Below, piece by piece: positions 26,538 to 34,019 of a stretch of DNA of 54,400 nt. Source of the stretch: a candidate division NC10 bacterium CSP1-5 (GTDB taxonomy: Bacteria > Methylomirabilota > Methylomirabilia > Methylomirabilales > CSP1-5); contig LDXR01000010.1 in assembly GCA_001443495.1 (NCBI GenBank), forward strand, positions 1 to 54,400, written 5' to 3'. Positions within the stretch are counted from its first letter, which is position 1, and every line of letters starts with the position of its first letter. The notes under the pieces are model-generated. The model was not told the origin of the DNA. It searched no databases and saw only the letters and a list, made by a program, of their open reading frames with translations. The position numbers were made by a program, and so were the translations under genes.

Positions 26538-27152
26538 ATGCCTGAGACCCTGACGATCCTGGAGTTTTCGGATTATCTCTGACCTTGGTGCTATCCGGCG
26601 GCGGTTCGCCTGCAGCGACTTCGAGACCGGTACGGCGGTCGGCTCCAGCTGAAGCGCCGAAGCTTTGCCCTCCGCCCTGACCCCGATCCTACCGCCACAT
26701 TTCACGGGACCTACCGTGAGGCCGCCTGGCGACAAGCTTCCTCCCTATCGGTGGACGTGGGTATCACTTTCCAAATGTGGACGCGGCCCGACTTCCCCCA
26801 GTGGAGCTTGCCAGCACTGGAAGCGGCCAAGTGTGCTGAATTGCAAGGCCCCGAGGCCTTTGAACGGATCCATTTCGGACTCTTCAGGGCATTCTTCTGC
26901 GAAGGGGTGAACATCGGCAGGGTAGAGGAGGTCATCGAGGTGGCCCGGCGGGCCGAGCTCGACATGGATCGGTTTCTCAGTGACTACCAGGGAGGGGGTC
27001 AGCGAAACCGGGTCCTGGAGGAGCACGTACAGGCTATTCAGCGGTATCGAGTTCGGGCCATCCCGACCGTCGTCATCGGCGAGGCGCCCCCGATCGTCGG
27101 GGCGGTCCCTCTCCGGGAGTACGAGCGGCTCCTGGCGCGGCTTCTCGGGTAG
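26538..27152 (+). CDS. Candidate selenocysteine DsbA/FrnE-family oxidoreductase (UPWC)
   Basis: A 204-residue frame from ATG 26538 to the stop at 27150-27152 with one in-frame UGA at 26580-26582 (codon 15). The start reads MPETLTILEFSDYL-U-PWCYPA, so UGA replaces the first cysteine of the CPWC site found in FrnE-like DsbA proteins. The helical insertion, the DMDRFLSDY region and the cis-proline loop RAIPTVVIGE are intact, and the frame stays open before and after the UGA. No signal peptide is visible, so a cytosolic thiol-disulfide oxidoreductase or isomerase is expected. Annotation that treats UGA as stop would begin at an internal GTG near 26751 and lose the active site. A short GC-rich stem-loop follows the UGA. 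Confidence 0.85.
26583..26610 (+). promoter_or_regulatory. SECIS-like stem-loop in the DsbA-like gene
   Basis: Starting 14 nt after the UGA, GGCG (26597-26600) pairs with CGCC (26607-26610) around the loop GCGGUU, which contains the GU step. The stem is short but GC-only, and alternative registers with GGCGGCG exist. It is weaker than the element in the glutaredoxin gene. Confidence 0.42.
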
Positions 27153-27184
27153 GCCATCCTGTTGACGATGTCCTCAATTTCTCT

Positions 27185-27212
27185 TGACAAAGTGAAGACC
27201 ACTATGATAACG
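27185..27212 (+). promoter_or_regulatory. Sigma-70-type promoter upstream of a structured region
   Basis: TTGACA (27185-27190), 16-bp spacer, GATAAC (27207-27212). The predicted start near 27219 is about 240 bp before the acyl-CoA dehydrogenase start. Confidence 0.55.
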
Positions 27213-27218
27213 AAAACC

Positions 27219-27398
27219 ATGTTTGTTTCTTCCACATCGACGATCAGCCCTCATTTCGATCATGCACACTTGGGGTATGCCTATCATCGTGGTAGTAGGC
27301 TTTAGCGGCATCTGCCCCCCCGGGGGCGGCCGTTAGAGCATTTTACTCGGCCGTCTGAAGCCACGGGGGCAGACGTCAAAGTTCCCGTGGCTATTTTT
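27219..27398 (+). ncRNA. Possible structured RNA or leader ending in a terminator
   Basis: Between the promoter at 27185 and a terminator at 27359-27398 there is no open reading frame but several hairpins: GCCTA...TAGGC near 27279, CCCCC/GGGGG at about 27314-27325, GGCCG...CGGCC at about 27327-27352, and GTCTG...CAGAC overlapping the terminator stem. The last two could be mutually exclusive, as in an attenuator. The predicted transcript is about 180 nt. It matches no RNA family I can name. It may be a small RNA or a leader controlling the downstream operon. Confidence 0.38.
27359..27398 (+). terminator. Intrinsic terminator before the acyl-CoA dehydrogenase gene
   Basis: AGCCACGGG (27359-27367) and CCCGTGGCT (27384-27392) pair perfectly and are followed by ATTTTTAT. 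It lies upstream of the downstream operon, so it either ends a small RNA or attenuates the operon. Confidence 0.7.
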
Positions 27399-27457
27399 AT
27401 CGGTGCGGTCCTGCGGGGCATTGAGGCCCCAGTGCTGAGTAGGAACAGGGTGGGCGA

Positions 27458-28618
27458 ATGGTGTTGAGCGAACTTCATGAGGAGCTTCGCCGGTCGGTCA
27501 GGGATTTCGTGGCGAAAGAGGTGCTCCCCGTCGCCGATGTACTCGATCGGGAGGAGAAGGACATCCCCGATGAGATCATCAAGAAGATGGCAGCGCTGGG
27601 CTACTTTGGGCTGGTCTTTCCGGCTGAAGCCGGAGGCGTCGGCCTGGACCACTTGGCGCTGGTCATCGTGTCGGAAGAACTCTCGCGAGGTTGGCTGAGC
27701 GTCGGGAGTGTCCTGACGCGGAACCTGATCACCGGAATTCTGATTCAATCCCACGGGACCGAGGAGCAGAAGCGGCGCTACCTGCCGGGAATCGTCTCTG
27801 GGGAGATTCTCACGGCGGCTGCCTTTACCGAGCCGGATGCGGGTTCGGACACGGCGGGGATGAGGGCTCGGGCCCGGCGGGATGGGGATCGGTATCTCAT
27901 CACCGGCGCCAAGACGTGGTGCACCTTCGCCAACCGGGCCCACCTCCTCACCGTCCTGGCGAGGACGGATCCGGATCCAGCGAAGCGGCACAAGGGGCTG
28001 AGTCTCTTCCTCATTGAGAAGGAACCCTCGGATGATTTCGACCCCCCCCGGATCGCCGGTGAGCCGATTCCGACCGTTGGGTACCACGGCATGCACTGCT
28101 TCACCCTGGGCTTTCAGGACTGCCCTGTCCCGGCCGAGAACCTGATTGGCGGGCCCGAGAACCGAGGCTTCTATCAACTGATGGCGGCCTATGAGTCGGC
28201 GAGGATCCAGACGGCCGCGCGGGCCGTGGGCGTAGCGCAAGGGGCGTTGGACTTGGCTCTGAAGTATGCGAAGGAACGGCACCAGTTCGGCCAGCCGATC
28301 GGCACCTTTCAGGCGATCCGGCACAAGTTAGCCGACATGGCTACCGAGGTTCAGGCGGCTAGACAGCTGACTTACTATGCGGCGGCGATGAAGGACACGA
28401 GTCGCCGGTGCGATGTGGAGGCGGGGATGGCCAAGCTCTTTGCCGCGGACATGGTGGAGCGGGTCGCCTCAGAGGCCTTGCAGATACACGGGGGGTACGG
28501 ATACTCGAAAGAATATTCCATCCAGCGCTACTGGCGGGATGCCAGGCTGTTCCGGATCTTCGAGGGGACGAGCGAGATCCAGCGGGAGGTCATCGGCAAG
28601 CGGTTAGTCGAAGGCTAG
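27458..28618 (+). CDS. Acyl-CoA dehydrogenase
   Basis: A 386-residue flavoprotein with FTEPDAGSD, the TGAKTWCTFANRAH FAD/substrate segment, ARIQTAARAVGVAQGALD, QIHGGYGY and the catalytic Glu in RIFEGTSEIQR. It oxidises an acyl-CoA to the enoyl-CoA. It heads a tight operon with methylmalonyl-CoA mutase, a thiolase homologue and PHA synthase, which suggests short- or branched-chain acyl-CoA metabolism; methylsuccinyl-CoA is one candidate, but the substrate cannot be read from sequence. ATG 27458 starts MVLSELHEELRRSVRDF. Confidence 0.9.
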   Translation: MVLSELHEELRRSVRDFVAKEVLPVADVLDREEKDIPDEIIKKMAALGYFGLVFPAEAGGVGLDHLALVIVSEELSRGWLSVGSVLTRNLITGILIQSHGTEEQKRRYLPGIVSGEILTAAAFTEPDAGSDTAGMRARARRDGDRYLITGAKTWCTFANRAHLLTVLARTDPDPAKRHKGLSLFLIEKEPSDDFDPPRIAGEPIPTVGYHGMHCFTLGFQDCPVPAENLIGGPENRGFYQLMAAYESARIQTAARAVGVAQGALDLALKYAKERHQFGQPIGTFQAIRHKLADMATEVQAARQLTYYAAAMKDTSRRCDVEAGMAKLFAADMVERVASEALQIHGGYGYSKEYSIQRYWRDARLFRIFEGTSEIQREVIGKRLVEG

Positions 28619-28647
28619 GGCCCGGGGAATCCCGGGGAGAGAGAGGA

Positions 28648-30318
28648 ATGGGGAAAGAGCGAGAAGACATTGCCGAGGCAAAGAGAGCCTGGGAGGAGCA
28701 GGTCCTGAGACCTGCCTTGGGTCGGATCCAGGAGCGGGAGGAGTTTTCTACGTCGTCCGGGATTCGGGTTGAGCGCCTGTACACGCCCGAGGATACGACT
28801 GACCTCGATTACCTGGAAAAACTCGGTCTTCCCGGGCAATATCCGTACACCCGGGGAATTTACCCCACGATGTATCGCAGTCAGCTCTGGACGATGCGCC
28901 AGTACGCGGGGATGGGGACGGCCGAGGAGAGCAATGAGCGGTTCCGGTATCTGCTCAAAGAGGGGCAGACCGGTTTGAGTGTGGCCTTTGACCTCCCCAC
29001 CCAGATGGGGCTCGACTCGGACGATCCGCTGGCCGAAGGTGAGGTGGGACAGGTGGGCGTCGCCATCGACTCCTTGGCTGACATGGAAACTCTCTTCGAC
29101 GGCATTCCGCTCGATCAGGTGACGACGTCGATGACCATCAACGCCCCGGCGGCGATCCTCGTGGCGATGTACATCGCCGTCGGCGATCAGCAGCGGGTGC
29201 CGAGGGATCGACTGGCGGGCACGGTCCAGAACGATGTGCTCAAGGAGTATGTCGCGCGGGGAACCTATATCTACCCGCCAGGGCCCTCGCTGCGCCTGGC
29301 CGCGGACCTCATCGCGTACTGCGCCGCCCACGTGCCCCGGTGGAATCCCATCAGTATCAGCGGCTATCACATCCGTGATGCGGGTGCCTCGGCCGCCCAG
29401 GAGATTGCCTTTGCCTTCGCCAACGCCATCGCCTATATCGAGGCGGTGCGACGTCGAGGCCTCGAGGTCGATACCTTTGCCCCACGCCTCTCTTGGATCT
29501 TCAACACCCATAACGGCTTCTTCGAGGAGATCGCCAAGTACCGGGCCTTGCGGCGGATGTGGGCAAAGCTCATGCGGCAGCGGTTCCAGGCCAGGGATCC
29601 TCGCGCGTGGATGTTTCGAACCCATACCCAGACCGGCGGCTCAACGCTGATGGCCCAGCAGCCGGAGAACAACATTGTTCGGGCGGCGCTCCAGGCCTTG
29701 GCGGCGGTCTTGGGTGGGGTGCAGTCCCTTGCCCTCTCCTGCTTCGATGAGGCGCTGGCCATCCCGACAGAGGAGGCCCAACGCATCGCGCTCAGGACGC
29801 AACAGATCATCGCCTATGAGACGGGTGTCACCGACACCGTCGATCCGCTGGCGGGCTCGTACTTCGTGGAGGCCCTGACGGATCACCTCGAGCAAAGGGC
29901 CTGGGACATCCTCGAGGAGATCGAGGCGATGGGGGGAGCTGTTGCCGCCATCGAGCGCGGCTACATGCAACGCACCATCCAGGAGGAGGCATACCGATTC
30001 CAGCGGGAGGTCGAGGAGGGCAAGAAAATCATCGTCGGGGTGAACCGTTTCGGCGATAGCGGAGAGCATCGGACCCCGATCTTTCGCGTGAACCCCGAGG
30101 GGGCCGAGAATCAGAAGGCGAAACTGACGGGCTTTCGGGCCCGGCGCAGCGGCCGAGCGGTCGAGGAAACCCTGATCCGCCTTCGGGAGGCCGCGCTCGG
30201 CGAGGAGAACCTGATGGAACCTATCCTGGGTGCAGTCAAGGCGTACGCGACGATCGGTGAGATCTGTGGCCTGCTTCGGGAAGTCTTTGGGGAGTATAAG
30301 CCGCCGACGGGGTTGTAG
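28648..30318 (+). CDS. Methylmalonyl-CoA mutase large subunit, catalytic domain only
   Basis: A 556-residue protein covering the TIM-barrel substrate domain of B12-dependent acyl-CoA mutases but lacking the C-terminal cobalamin-binding domain with DxHxxG. The substrate-defining Tyr (WTMRQYAGMG, Tyr89 in the Propionibacterium enzyme) and Arg (YVARGTYIYPP, Arg207) are those of methylmalonyl-CoA mutase. They are not the Phe/Gln of isobutyryl-CoA mutase or Ile/Gln of 2-hydroxyisobutyryl-CoA mutase. The separate small B12 subunit must be elsewhere. ATG 28648 follows GAGAGAGG. Cobalamin import genes 5 kb upstream fit its cofactor need. Confidence 0.88.
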   Translation: MGKEREDIAEAKRAWEEQVLRPALGRIQEREEFSTSSGIRVERLYTPEDTTDLDYLEKLGLPGQYPYTRGIYPTMYRSQLWTMRQYAGMGTAEESNERFRYLLKEGQTGLSVAFDLPTQMGLDSDDPLAEGEVGQVGVAIDSLADMETLFDGIPLDQVTTSMTINAPAAILVAMYIAVGDQQRVPRDRLAGTVQNDVLKEYVARGTYIYPPGPSLRLAADLIAYCAAHVPRWNPISISGYHIRDAGASAAQEIAFAFANAIAYIEAVRRRGLEVDTFAPRLSWIFNTHNGFFEEIAKYRALRRMWAKLMRQRFQARDPRAWMFRTHTQTGGSTLMAQQPENNIVRAALQALAAVLGGVQSLALSCFDEALAIPTEEAQRIALRTQQIIAYETGVTDTVDPLAGSYFVEALTDHLEQRAWDILEEIEAMGGAVAAIERGYMQRTIQEEAYRFQREVEEGKKIIVGVNRFGDSGEHRTPIFRVNPEGAENQKAKLTGFRARRSGRAVEETLIRLREAALGEENLMEPILGAVKAYATIGEICGLLREVFGEYKPPTGL

Positions 30319-30384
30319 GAGAGCGTGGCCCGCACCGGTGTGGTGGGGCTGTCGGCCCGGGAAGGGGCCGGCGAGGAGTGGAGG

Positions 30385-31569
30385 ATGGAACAGGCGGTGG
30401 TCGTCAGTGCAGTCAGGACGCCGGTCGGGAAGTTTGGCGGAAGCTTGAAGGACATATCCGCGACGAAGCTCGGGGCTCTCGTCCTCAATGACGCCATCAA
30501 GCGGGCCAATCTGAAGCCGGCTCAGATCGATTACGTCATTATGGGCAGCGCCCTTCAGGCGACCCTCGGTTTGGGGCCGGCCCGGAAGGCGGTGCTCGAA
30601 GCCGGACTTCCCGTCGAGGTTGCGACGTATACGGTGAACAAGGCAAGCGGGACAGGGATTGAAACACTGGGGTTGGCGGCCCAGGCGATCTGGGCGGGGA
30701 CCGCCGATGTCGTCGTGGCCGGAGGCATGGAAAACATGAGCCTGGCTCCGTACATGCTTCCCCACACCCGCTGGGGGCACCGGATGGGCTCCTTTGAGAC
30801 CCTGGATCATATGATCTATGACGGCCTGACCTGCCCCGGCACCGGGCATCGCATGGGCTATCTCGGCGATCTTATGGCGGAAAAGTTCAAGATCAGCCGG
30901 GAGGAGCAGGACCGGCAGGCCTTGATAAGCCAGCAGAGGGCAGCCGAGGCGATCAAGACTGGGAAATTCAAGGAAGAGATCATCCCCGTCTCCATCCCGC
31001 AGGCCAAGGGGGAACCCGTCCTGTTCGCCCAGGATGAACACCCGCGGCCGGATACCACACTAGAGAGGCTGGCAAGGCTCAAGGCGATTTTTCGGGAAGG
31101 GGGGACGGTCACGGCGGGCAATTCCTCGGGCATCACCGATGGGGCGGCGGCCGTCGTTGTCACGTCCATGCGCAAGGCAAAAGAGCTGGGCCTGAAGCCC
31201 TGGTTCCTCATCCGTTCCTGGGGCTGGGCCAACGTCGAGCCGGCCATCATGGCGATGAGCCCGATCCCGGCGACGCGAAAGGCCGTACAGAAGGCTGGAC
31301 TGAAGGTGGAGGACATCGACCTGTTTGAGATCAACGAGGCCTTTGCCGTCAAGGTCATCGCCTGTGAGCGAGAGCTCAAGATCGACAACGCGAAGATCAA
31401 CATCCATGGCGGTTCGATCGCCATCGGCCATCCTATCGGGGCCTGCGGGACCAGGATCTTCGTGACGCTCTTGCACGCCCTCCAGGATCGGCGTTTGCGG
31501 TATGGTGCGGCCTCCATGGGGGCCGGTGGTGGGGAAGGGAACGCCTTGGTGGTGGAGCGTCTCACGTAG
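30385..31569 (+). CDS. Thiolase-family protein lacking both catalytic cysteines
   Basis: A 394-residue protein of full thiolase length and fold (VVSAVRTPVGKFGGSLKD, VVVAGGMENMS, INEAFAV, GHPIGACG). The nucleophilic Cys of thiolases (NKxCGSG) is Ser here (VNKASGTGIE), and the second catalytic Cys (CxGGG) is Gly (SMGAGGGEG). The oxyanion-hole Asn and active-site His remain. It therefore probably cannot form the acyl-cysteine intermediate of acetyl-CoA acetyltransferase and may have another reaction or a structural role. ATG 30385 (MEQAVVVSAVRTP) follows GGAGTGGAGG. It sits between the mutase and phaC and coexists with two canonical thiolases in the window. Confidence 0.85.
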   Translation: MEQAVVVSAVRTPVGKFGGSLKDISATKLGALVLNDAIKRANLKPAQIDYVIMGSALQATLGLGPARKAVLEAGLPVEVATYTVNKASGTGIETLGLAAQAIWAGTADVVVAGGMENMSLAPYMLPHTRWGHRMGSFETLDHMIYDGLTCPGTGHRMGYLGDLMAEKFKISREEQDRQALISQQRAAEAIKTGKFKEEIIPVSIPQAKGEPVLFAQDEHPRPDTTLERLARLKAIFREGGTVTAGNSSGITDGAAAVVVTSMRKAKELGLKPWFLIRSWGWANVEPAIMAMSPIPATRKAVQKAGLKVEDIDLFEINEAFAVKVIACERELKIDNAKINIHGGSIAIGHPIGACGTRIFVTLLHALQDRRLRYGAASMGAGGGEGNALVVERLT

Positions 31570-31579
31570 GAGGGGGAGT

Positions 31580-32650
31580 GTGGCCCAACAGGATGTCCTG
31601 AAGCAATGGCAGGAGGAGATGATCCGCCAGGCCAAGAGGACGGCAAAGGCGAAGGAGCTTTTCCTCGCGACGTGCGATCCCGAGGTCGGACAGACGCCCC
31701 GGGATCTCATCTACCGGAAGGGCAAGGCAAGACTGTATCGATATCGACCGACGGCGGAGGCAGTCTATCCTGTCCCCGTTTTCATGGTCCCGAACCTCGG
31801 GATCAGCCGCCCCTACATCTTCGACTTGCTGCCCGGCAATAGCTTTATCGAATACATGGTAAAGCAGGGGTTCGACTTCTATCTCCTCGACTGGGGGATC
31901 TTCGGGGATGAGGACGATGGCCTGACCGTGGACGAGTGCGTACTGCGCATCCTCCCGGTCATGGTGAAGAAGGTCCTCGAGAGTTCCCAGGCAAAGGAGG
32001 TCAGTCTGCTCGGCTACTGCATGGGGGCCCCCCTCAGCGCCTGTTACATCGCCCTTCACCCCGAAGCCCCTGTCCGTAATTTTATCAATATGGCTGGCCC
32101 CATCGATTTCGAAAAGGCGGGGTTCTTCACCACCTGGATGGATAAGCGTTACTTCGATGCGGAGAAGCTCGTAGACGCGTTTGGGGGGATGCCGGCGGAC
32201 CTGATCCGGGCCGGGTTCAAGCTGCTGAAACCGACCGCGGACCTCAGCAGCTATACGAACCTCTGGTGGAACATGTGGAATGACCGGTACGTGGAGGGTT
32301 TCAAGGCCCTGAACAAATGGGCCAACGAGTATATGCCCATCCCTGGCTGCTTCTTCAAGCAGTGGGTGGAGGAGTTCTATCAGGGGAACACGATGGTCAA
32401 AGGTGAGCTCACCCTCGAGGGGAGACGGGTAGACCTGTCCAACATCCGTTGTTCGGTCTTGGTGGTGGGGGCGCAAGCCGATTACATCGCCCCGGCGGCG
32501 TGCGTCAAGGCCATGGTCGATGTGGTGTCGAGTCGGGATACGGAGTATGTCGAGTTGCCGGGGGGGCACATCTCGTTGATCGCCGGCCGGCAGGCGGCGA
32601 CCGTCGCGTGGCCCAAGGTCCGGGGCTGGCTGGGCCCCCGATCCCAATGA
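31580..32650 (+). CDS. phaC: Class III polyhydroxyalkanoate synthase catalytic subunit
   Basis: A 356-residue alpha/beta hydrolase, the class III PhaC size. The nucleophile is in GYCMGAP (lipase-box-like GxCxG), the aspartate in GAQADYIAP and the histidine in LPGGHISLI. It polymerises (R)-3-hydroxyacyl-CoA on the granule surface. GTG 31580 follows AGGAGGGGGAG. The PhaE-like gene follows at once, as expected for a two-subunit synthase. Confidence 0.92.
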   Translation: MAQQDVLKQWQEEMIRQAKRTAKAKELFLATCDPEVGQTPRDLIYRKGKARLYRYRPTAEAVYPVPVFMVPNLGISRPYIFDLLPGNSFIEYMVKQGFDFYLLDWGIFGDEDDGLTVDECVLRILPVMVKKVLESSQAKEVSLLGYCMGAPLSACYIALHPEAPVRNFINMAGPIDFEKAGFFTTWMDKRYFDAEKLVDAFGGMPADLIRAGFKLLKPTADLSSYTNLWWNMWNDRYVEGFKALNKWANEYMPIPGCFFKQWVEEFYQGNTMVKGELTLEGRRVDLSNIRCSVLVVGAQADYIAPAACVKAMVDVVSSRDTEYVELPGGHISLIAGRQAATVAWPKVRGWLGPRSQ

Positions 32651-32698
32651 TAGGCGATGAGCGAAGATCGATGGCGGAGCGTCACTAGGGAGGCGACC

Positions 32699-33238
32699 AT
32701 GAGCGGCGCGGGGTGGACAGAGGAGCTGCTCCAGCAGTGGAAGCAGTCCGCAGAACAGGGGATCGAGGCGTGGCAGGCGATGCTCGGTCGGACCCCGCAG
32801 CCGAACCTCTCCCAGTATTGGATGCCCTTCTTCAACCAGGGGGCGTTGCTTCTGTCCCAGATGGTCAGGGAGGGCGGGTCGCCCGAGGTGCTTCAGCTCT
32901 GGAAGCGGTTCCTGGACGAGGGGATCGAGGCGTGGTCGAAGGCCCTGGAGGGTGCCATGGCGTCTGAGGGTTTCGCCGCGGCCTTCGGAAAGTATCTCGA
33001 CCAGTACCTCGGCGCGGCCGGCCCGGTGCATAAAGAGATGAAGAAGGCCGGTGAGGCGTATCTGAAGGCGCTCGGCCTCCCCTCGCGGAATCAGATCGCC
33101 GAGATGACTTCTCAGATCTCTTGGGTGGAATCGAGGATCGAGGAGCTCGAGGCAAAGATCGAAGGAGTGATGGGCAGCCTCGCCTCGTTGCAGGCGACCC
33201 TCGAGAAGGCCCGCAGGGAGGGGACGTTAGCCTCCTGA
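32699..33238 (+). CDS. phaE: Class III PHA synthase accessory subunit, PhaE-like
   Basis: A 179-residue helical protein rich in Trp/Gln/Glu with the PhaE-type C-terminal stretch KALGLPSRNQIAEMTSQISWVE and a coiled-coil tail (VESRIEELEAKIEGVMGSLASLQ). It is shorter than many PhaE proteins (about 300 residues or more). ATG 32699 is chosen because GGGAGG stands six bases upstream; ATG 32657 gives 14 more residues. The identification relies on the phaC neighbour plus this motif. Confidence 0.78.
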   Translation: MSGAGWTEELLQQWKQSAEQGIEAWQAMLGRTPQPNLSQYWMPFFNQGALLLSQMVREGGSPEVLQLWKRFLDEGIEAWSKALEGAMASEGFAAAFGKYLDQYLGAAGPVHKEMKKAGEAYLKALGLPSRNQIAEMTSQISWVESRIEELEAKIEGVMGSLASLQATLEKARREGTLAS

Positions 33239-33256
33239 GGCGAAAGAAAAAACGAA

Positions 33257-33279
33257 GGCCCCGCCTCGACGACGGGGCC
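33257..33279. terminator. Bidirectional intrinsic terminator between phaE and phasin
   Basis: GGCCCCG (33257-33263) pairs with CGGGGCC (33273-33279). On the minus strand it is followed by a T-rich run (complement of GAAAGAAAAAACGAA), making it a good terminator for the phasin gene. On the plus strand the tail is weaker. Confidence 0.7.
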
Positions 33280-33301
33280 TCTGCCTTGTCGCGAACTCGC
33301 C

Positions 33302-33769
33302 TTAGTTCTTCAGGCCGTACAGCTTCAGGATCTTCTCAGAAAACTTCGTGAAGGTTTCCCGGGTCTCTTCGCCGGTCTGCTCCAGGAGATGCTGGACCTT
33401 GTCGGCGAACCGGCTGAGCGCCTGCCGGTGCAGCTCCCCGAGACGCGTGATCTGCTCGCCCCCCTCCCAAGAGAGGGCCACGGCCTTCTGGGTGGCCGCC
33501 ATCACGTCCTTGGGTGCATCCTGGACGACCTCGGTCTGCCGGGTCCAGAGCTGCCGGGCCTCATCGGAAGCCTGGCGGAGGGCTGCCTGGACGTCGCTGG
33601 CATACTGAACCCCTTCGCGGGCAATGGCGGCATTCAGGTCGACGCCCCGGCCCGAGATGTCCCGGTTGAAGTCGCCCGTCATGGCGAACGCCTCGAGTGC
33701 CTTATTGACCGTCCCGTTCAACGCCTCAGTGGTCCTGTTGGTGATCTCTTCAAACTTCTCGTGCACCAT
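33302..33769 (-). CDS. Phasin-family PHA granule protein
   Basis: A 155-residue helical, Ala/Gln/Glu-rich protein (YASDVQAALRQASDEARQLWTRQTEVVQ) of phasin size and composition. Phasins coat PHA granules and control their number and size. It has its own promoter with an operator (33861-33889), and GGAGGAGG precedes ATG 33769. It faces phaE across a shared terminator. Confidence 0.85.
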   Translation of the reverse strand: MVHEKFEEITNRTTEALNGTVNKALEAFAMTGDFNRDISGRGVDLNAAIAREGVQYASDVQAALRQASDEARQLWTRQTEVVQDAPKDVMAATQKAVALSWEGGEQITRLGELHRQALSRFADKVQHLLEQTGEETRETFTKFSEKILKLYGLKN

Positions 33770-33860
33770 GATCCTCCTCCTTCTCCTTGTATGGCTCCCT
33801 TCCCCCTCGGTCCATCGCCTCCTCTCCGCTGACCCGAGAGGAGCTGAACCTTTCAGCTAG

Positions 33861-33889
33861 AATATAACGCGGTGCATTATTCTTGTCAA
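33861..33889 (-). promoter_or_regulatory. Phasin promoter with palindromic operator
   Basis: On the minus strand TTGACA (33889-33884), 17-bp spacer, TATATT (33866-33861). The 15-bp element TAACGC-GGT-GCATTA (33865-33879, plus-strand reading) lies between -35 and -10, so a repressor bound there would block the polymerase. The same element type occurs at 33919 and 35469. Confidence 0.75.
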
Positions 33890-33918
33890 GTATTTTCTTG
33901 CGTCGCATCACAATATTC

Positions 33919-33933
33919 TAACGCGAAGTGTTA
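33919..33933. promoter_or_regulatory. Second PHA-type operator copy upstream of phasin
   Basis: TAACGC-GAA-GTGTTA, a 15-bp near-palindrome in the gap (33770-34019) between the phasin gene and the 3' end of the thiolase gene, 30 bp upstream of the phasin -35 box. It could permit cooperative repressor binding. The rest of this gap shows no gene. Confidence 0.6.
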
Positions 33934-34019
33934 AGTCATTGATTCTTATGTGGTTGAATACTAGAGATGGCTCTGAAGTGTCCAGCGTCCTGGGAAATCG
34001 GGCATTGGGGGTTGGAGTT

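Noticed and set aside
27219-27398. 6S RNA for the ~180-nt structured region
   Set aside because: The length fits, but the 5' and 3' ends do not pair into the closing stem and no central bubble is seen; the 3' end is a self-contained terminator hairpin.
29641-31041. 466-codon minus-strand frame over the mutase and thiolase genes
   Set aside because: It is antisense to two clearly conserved proteins and has low-complexity Arg/Pro/Gly composition.
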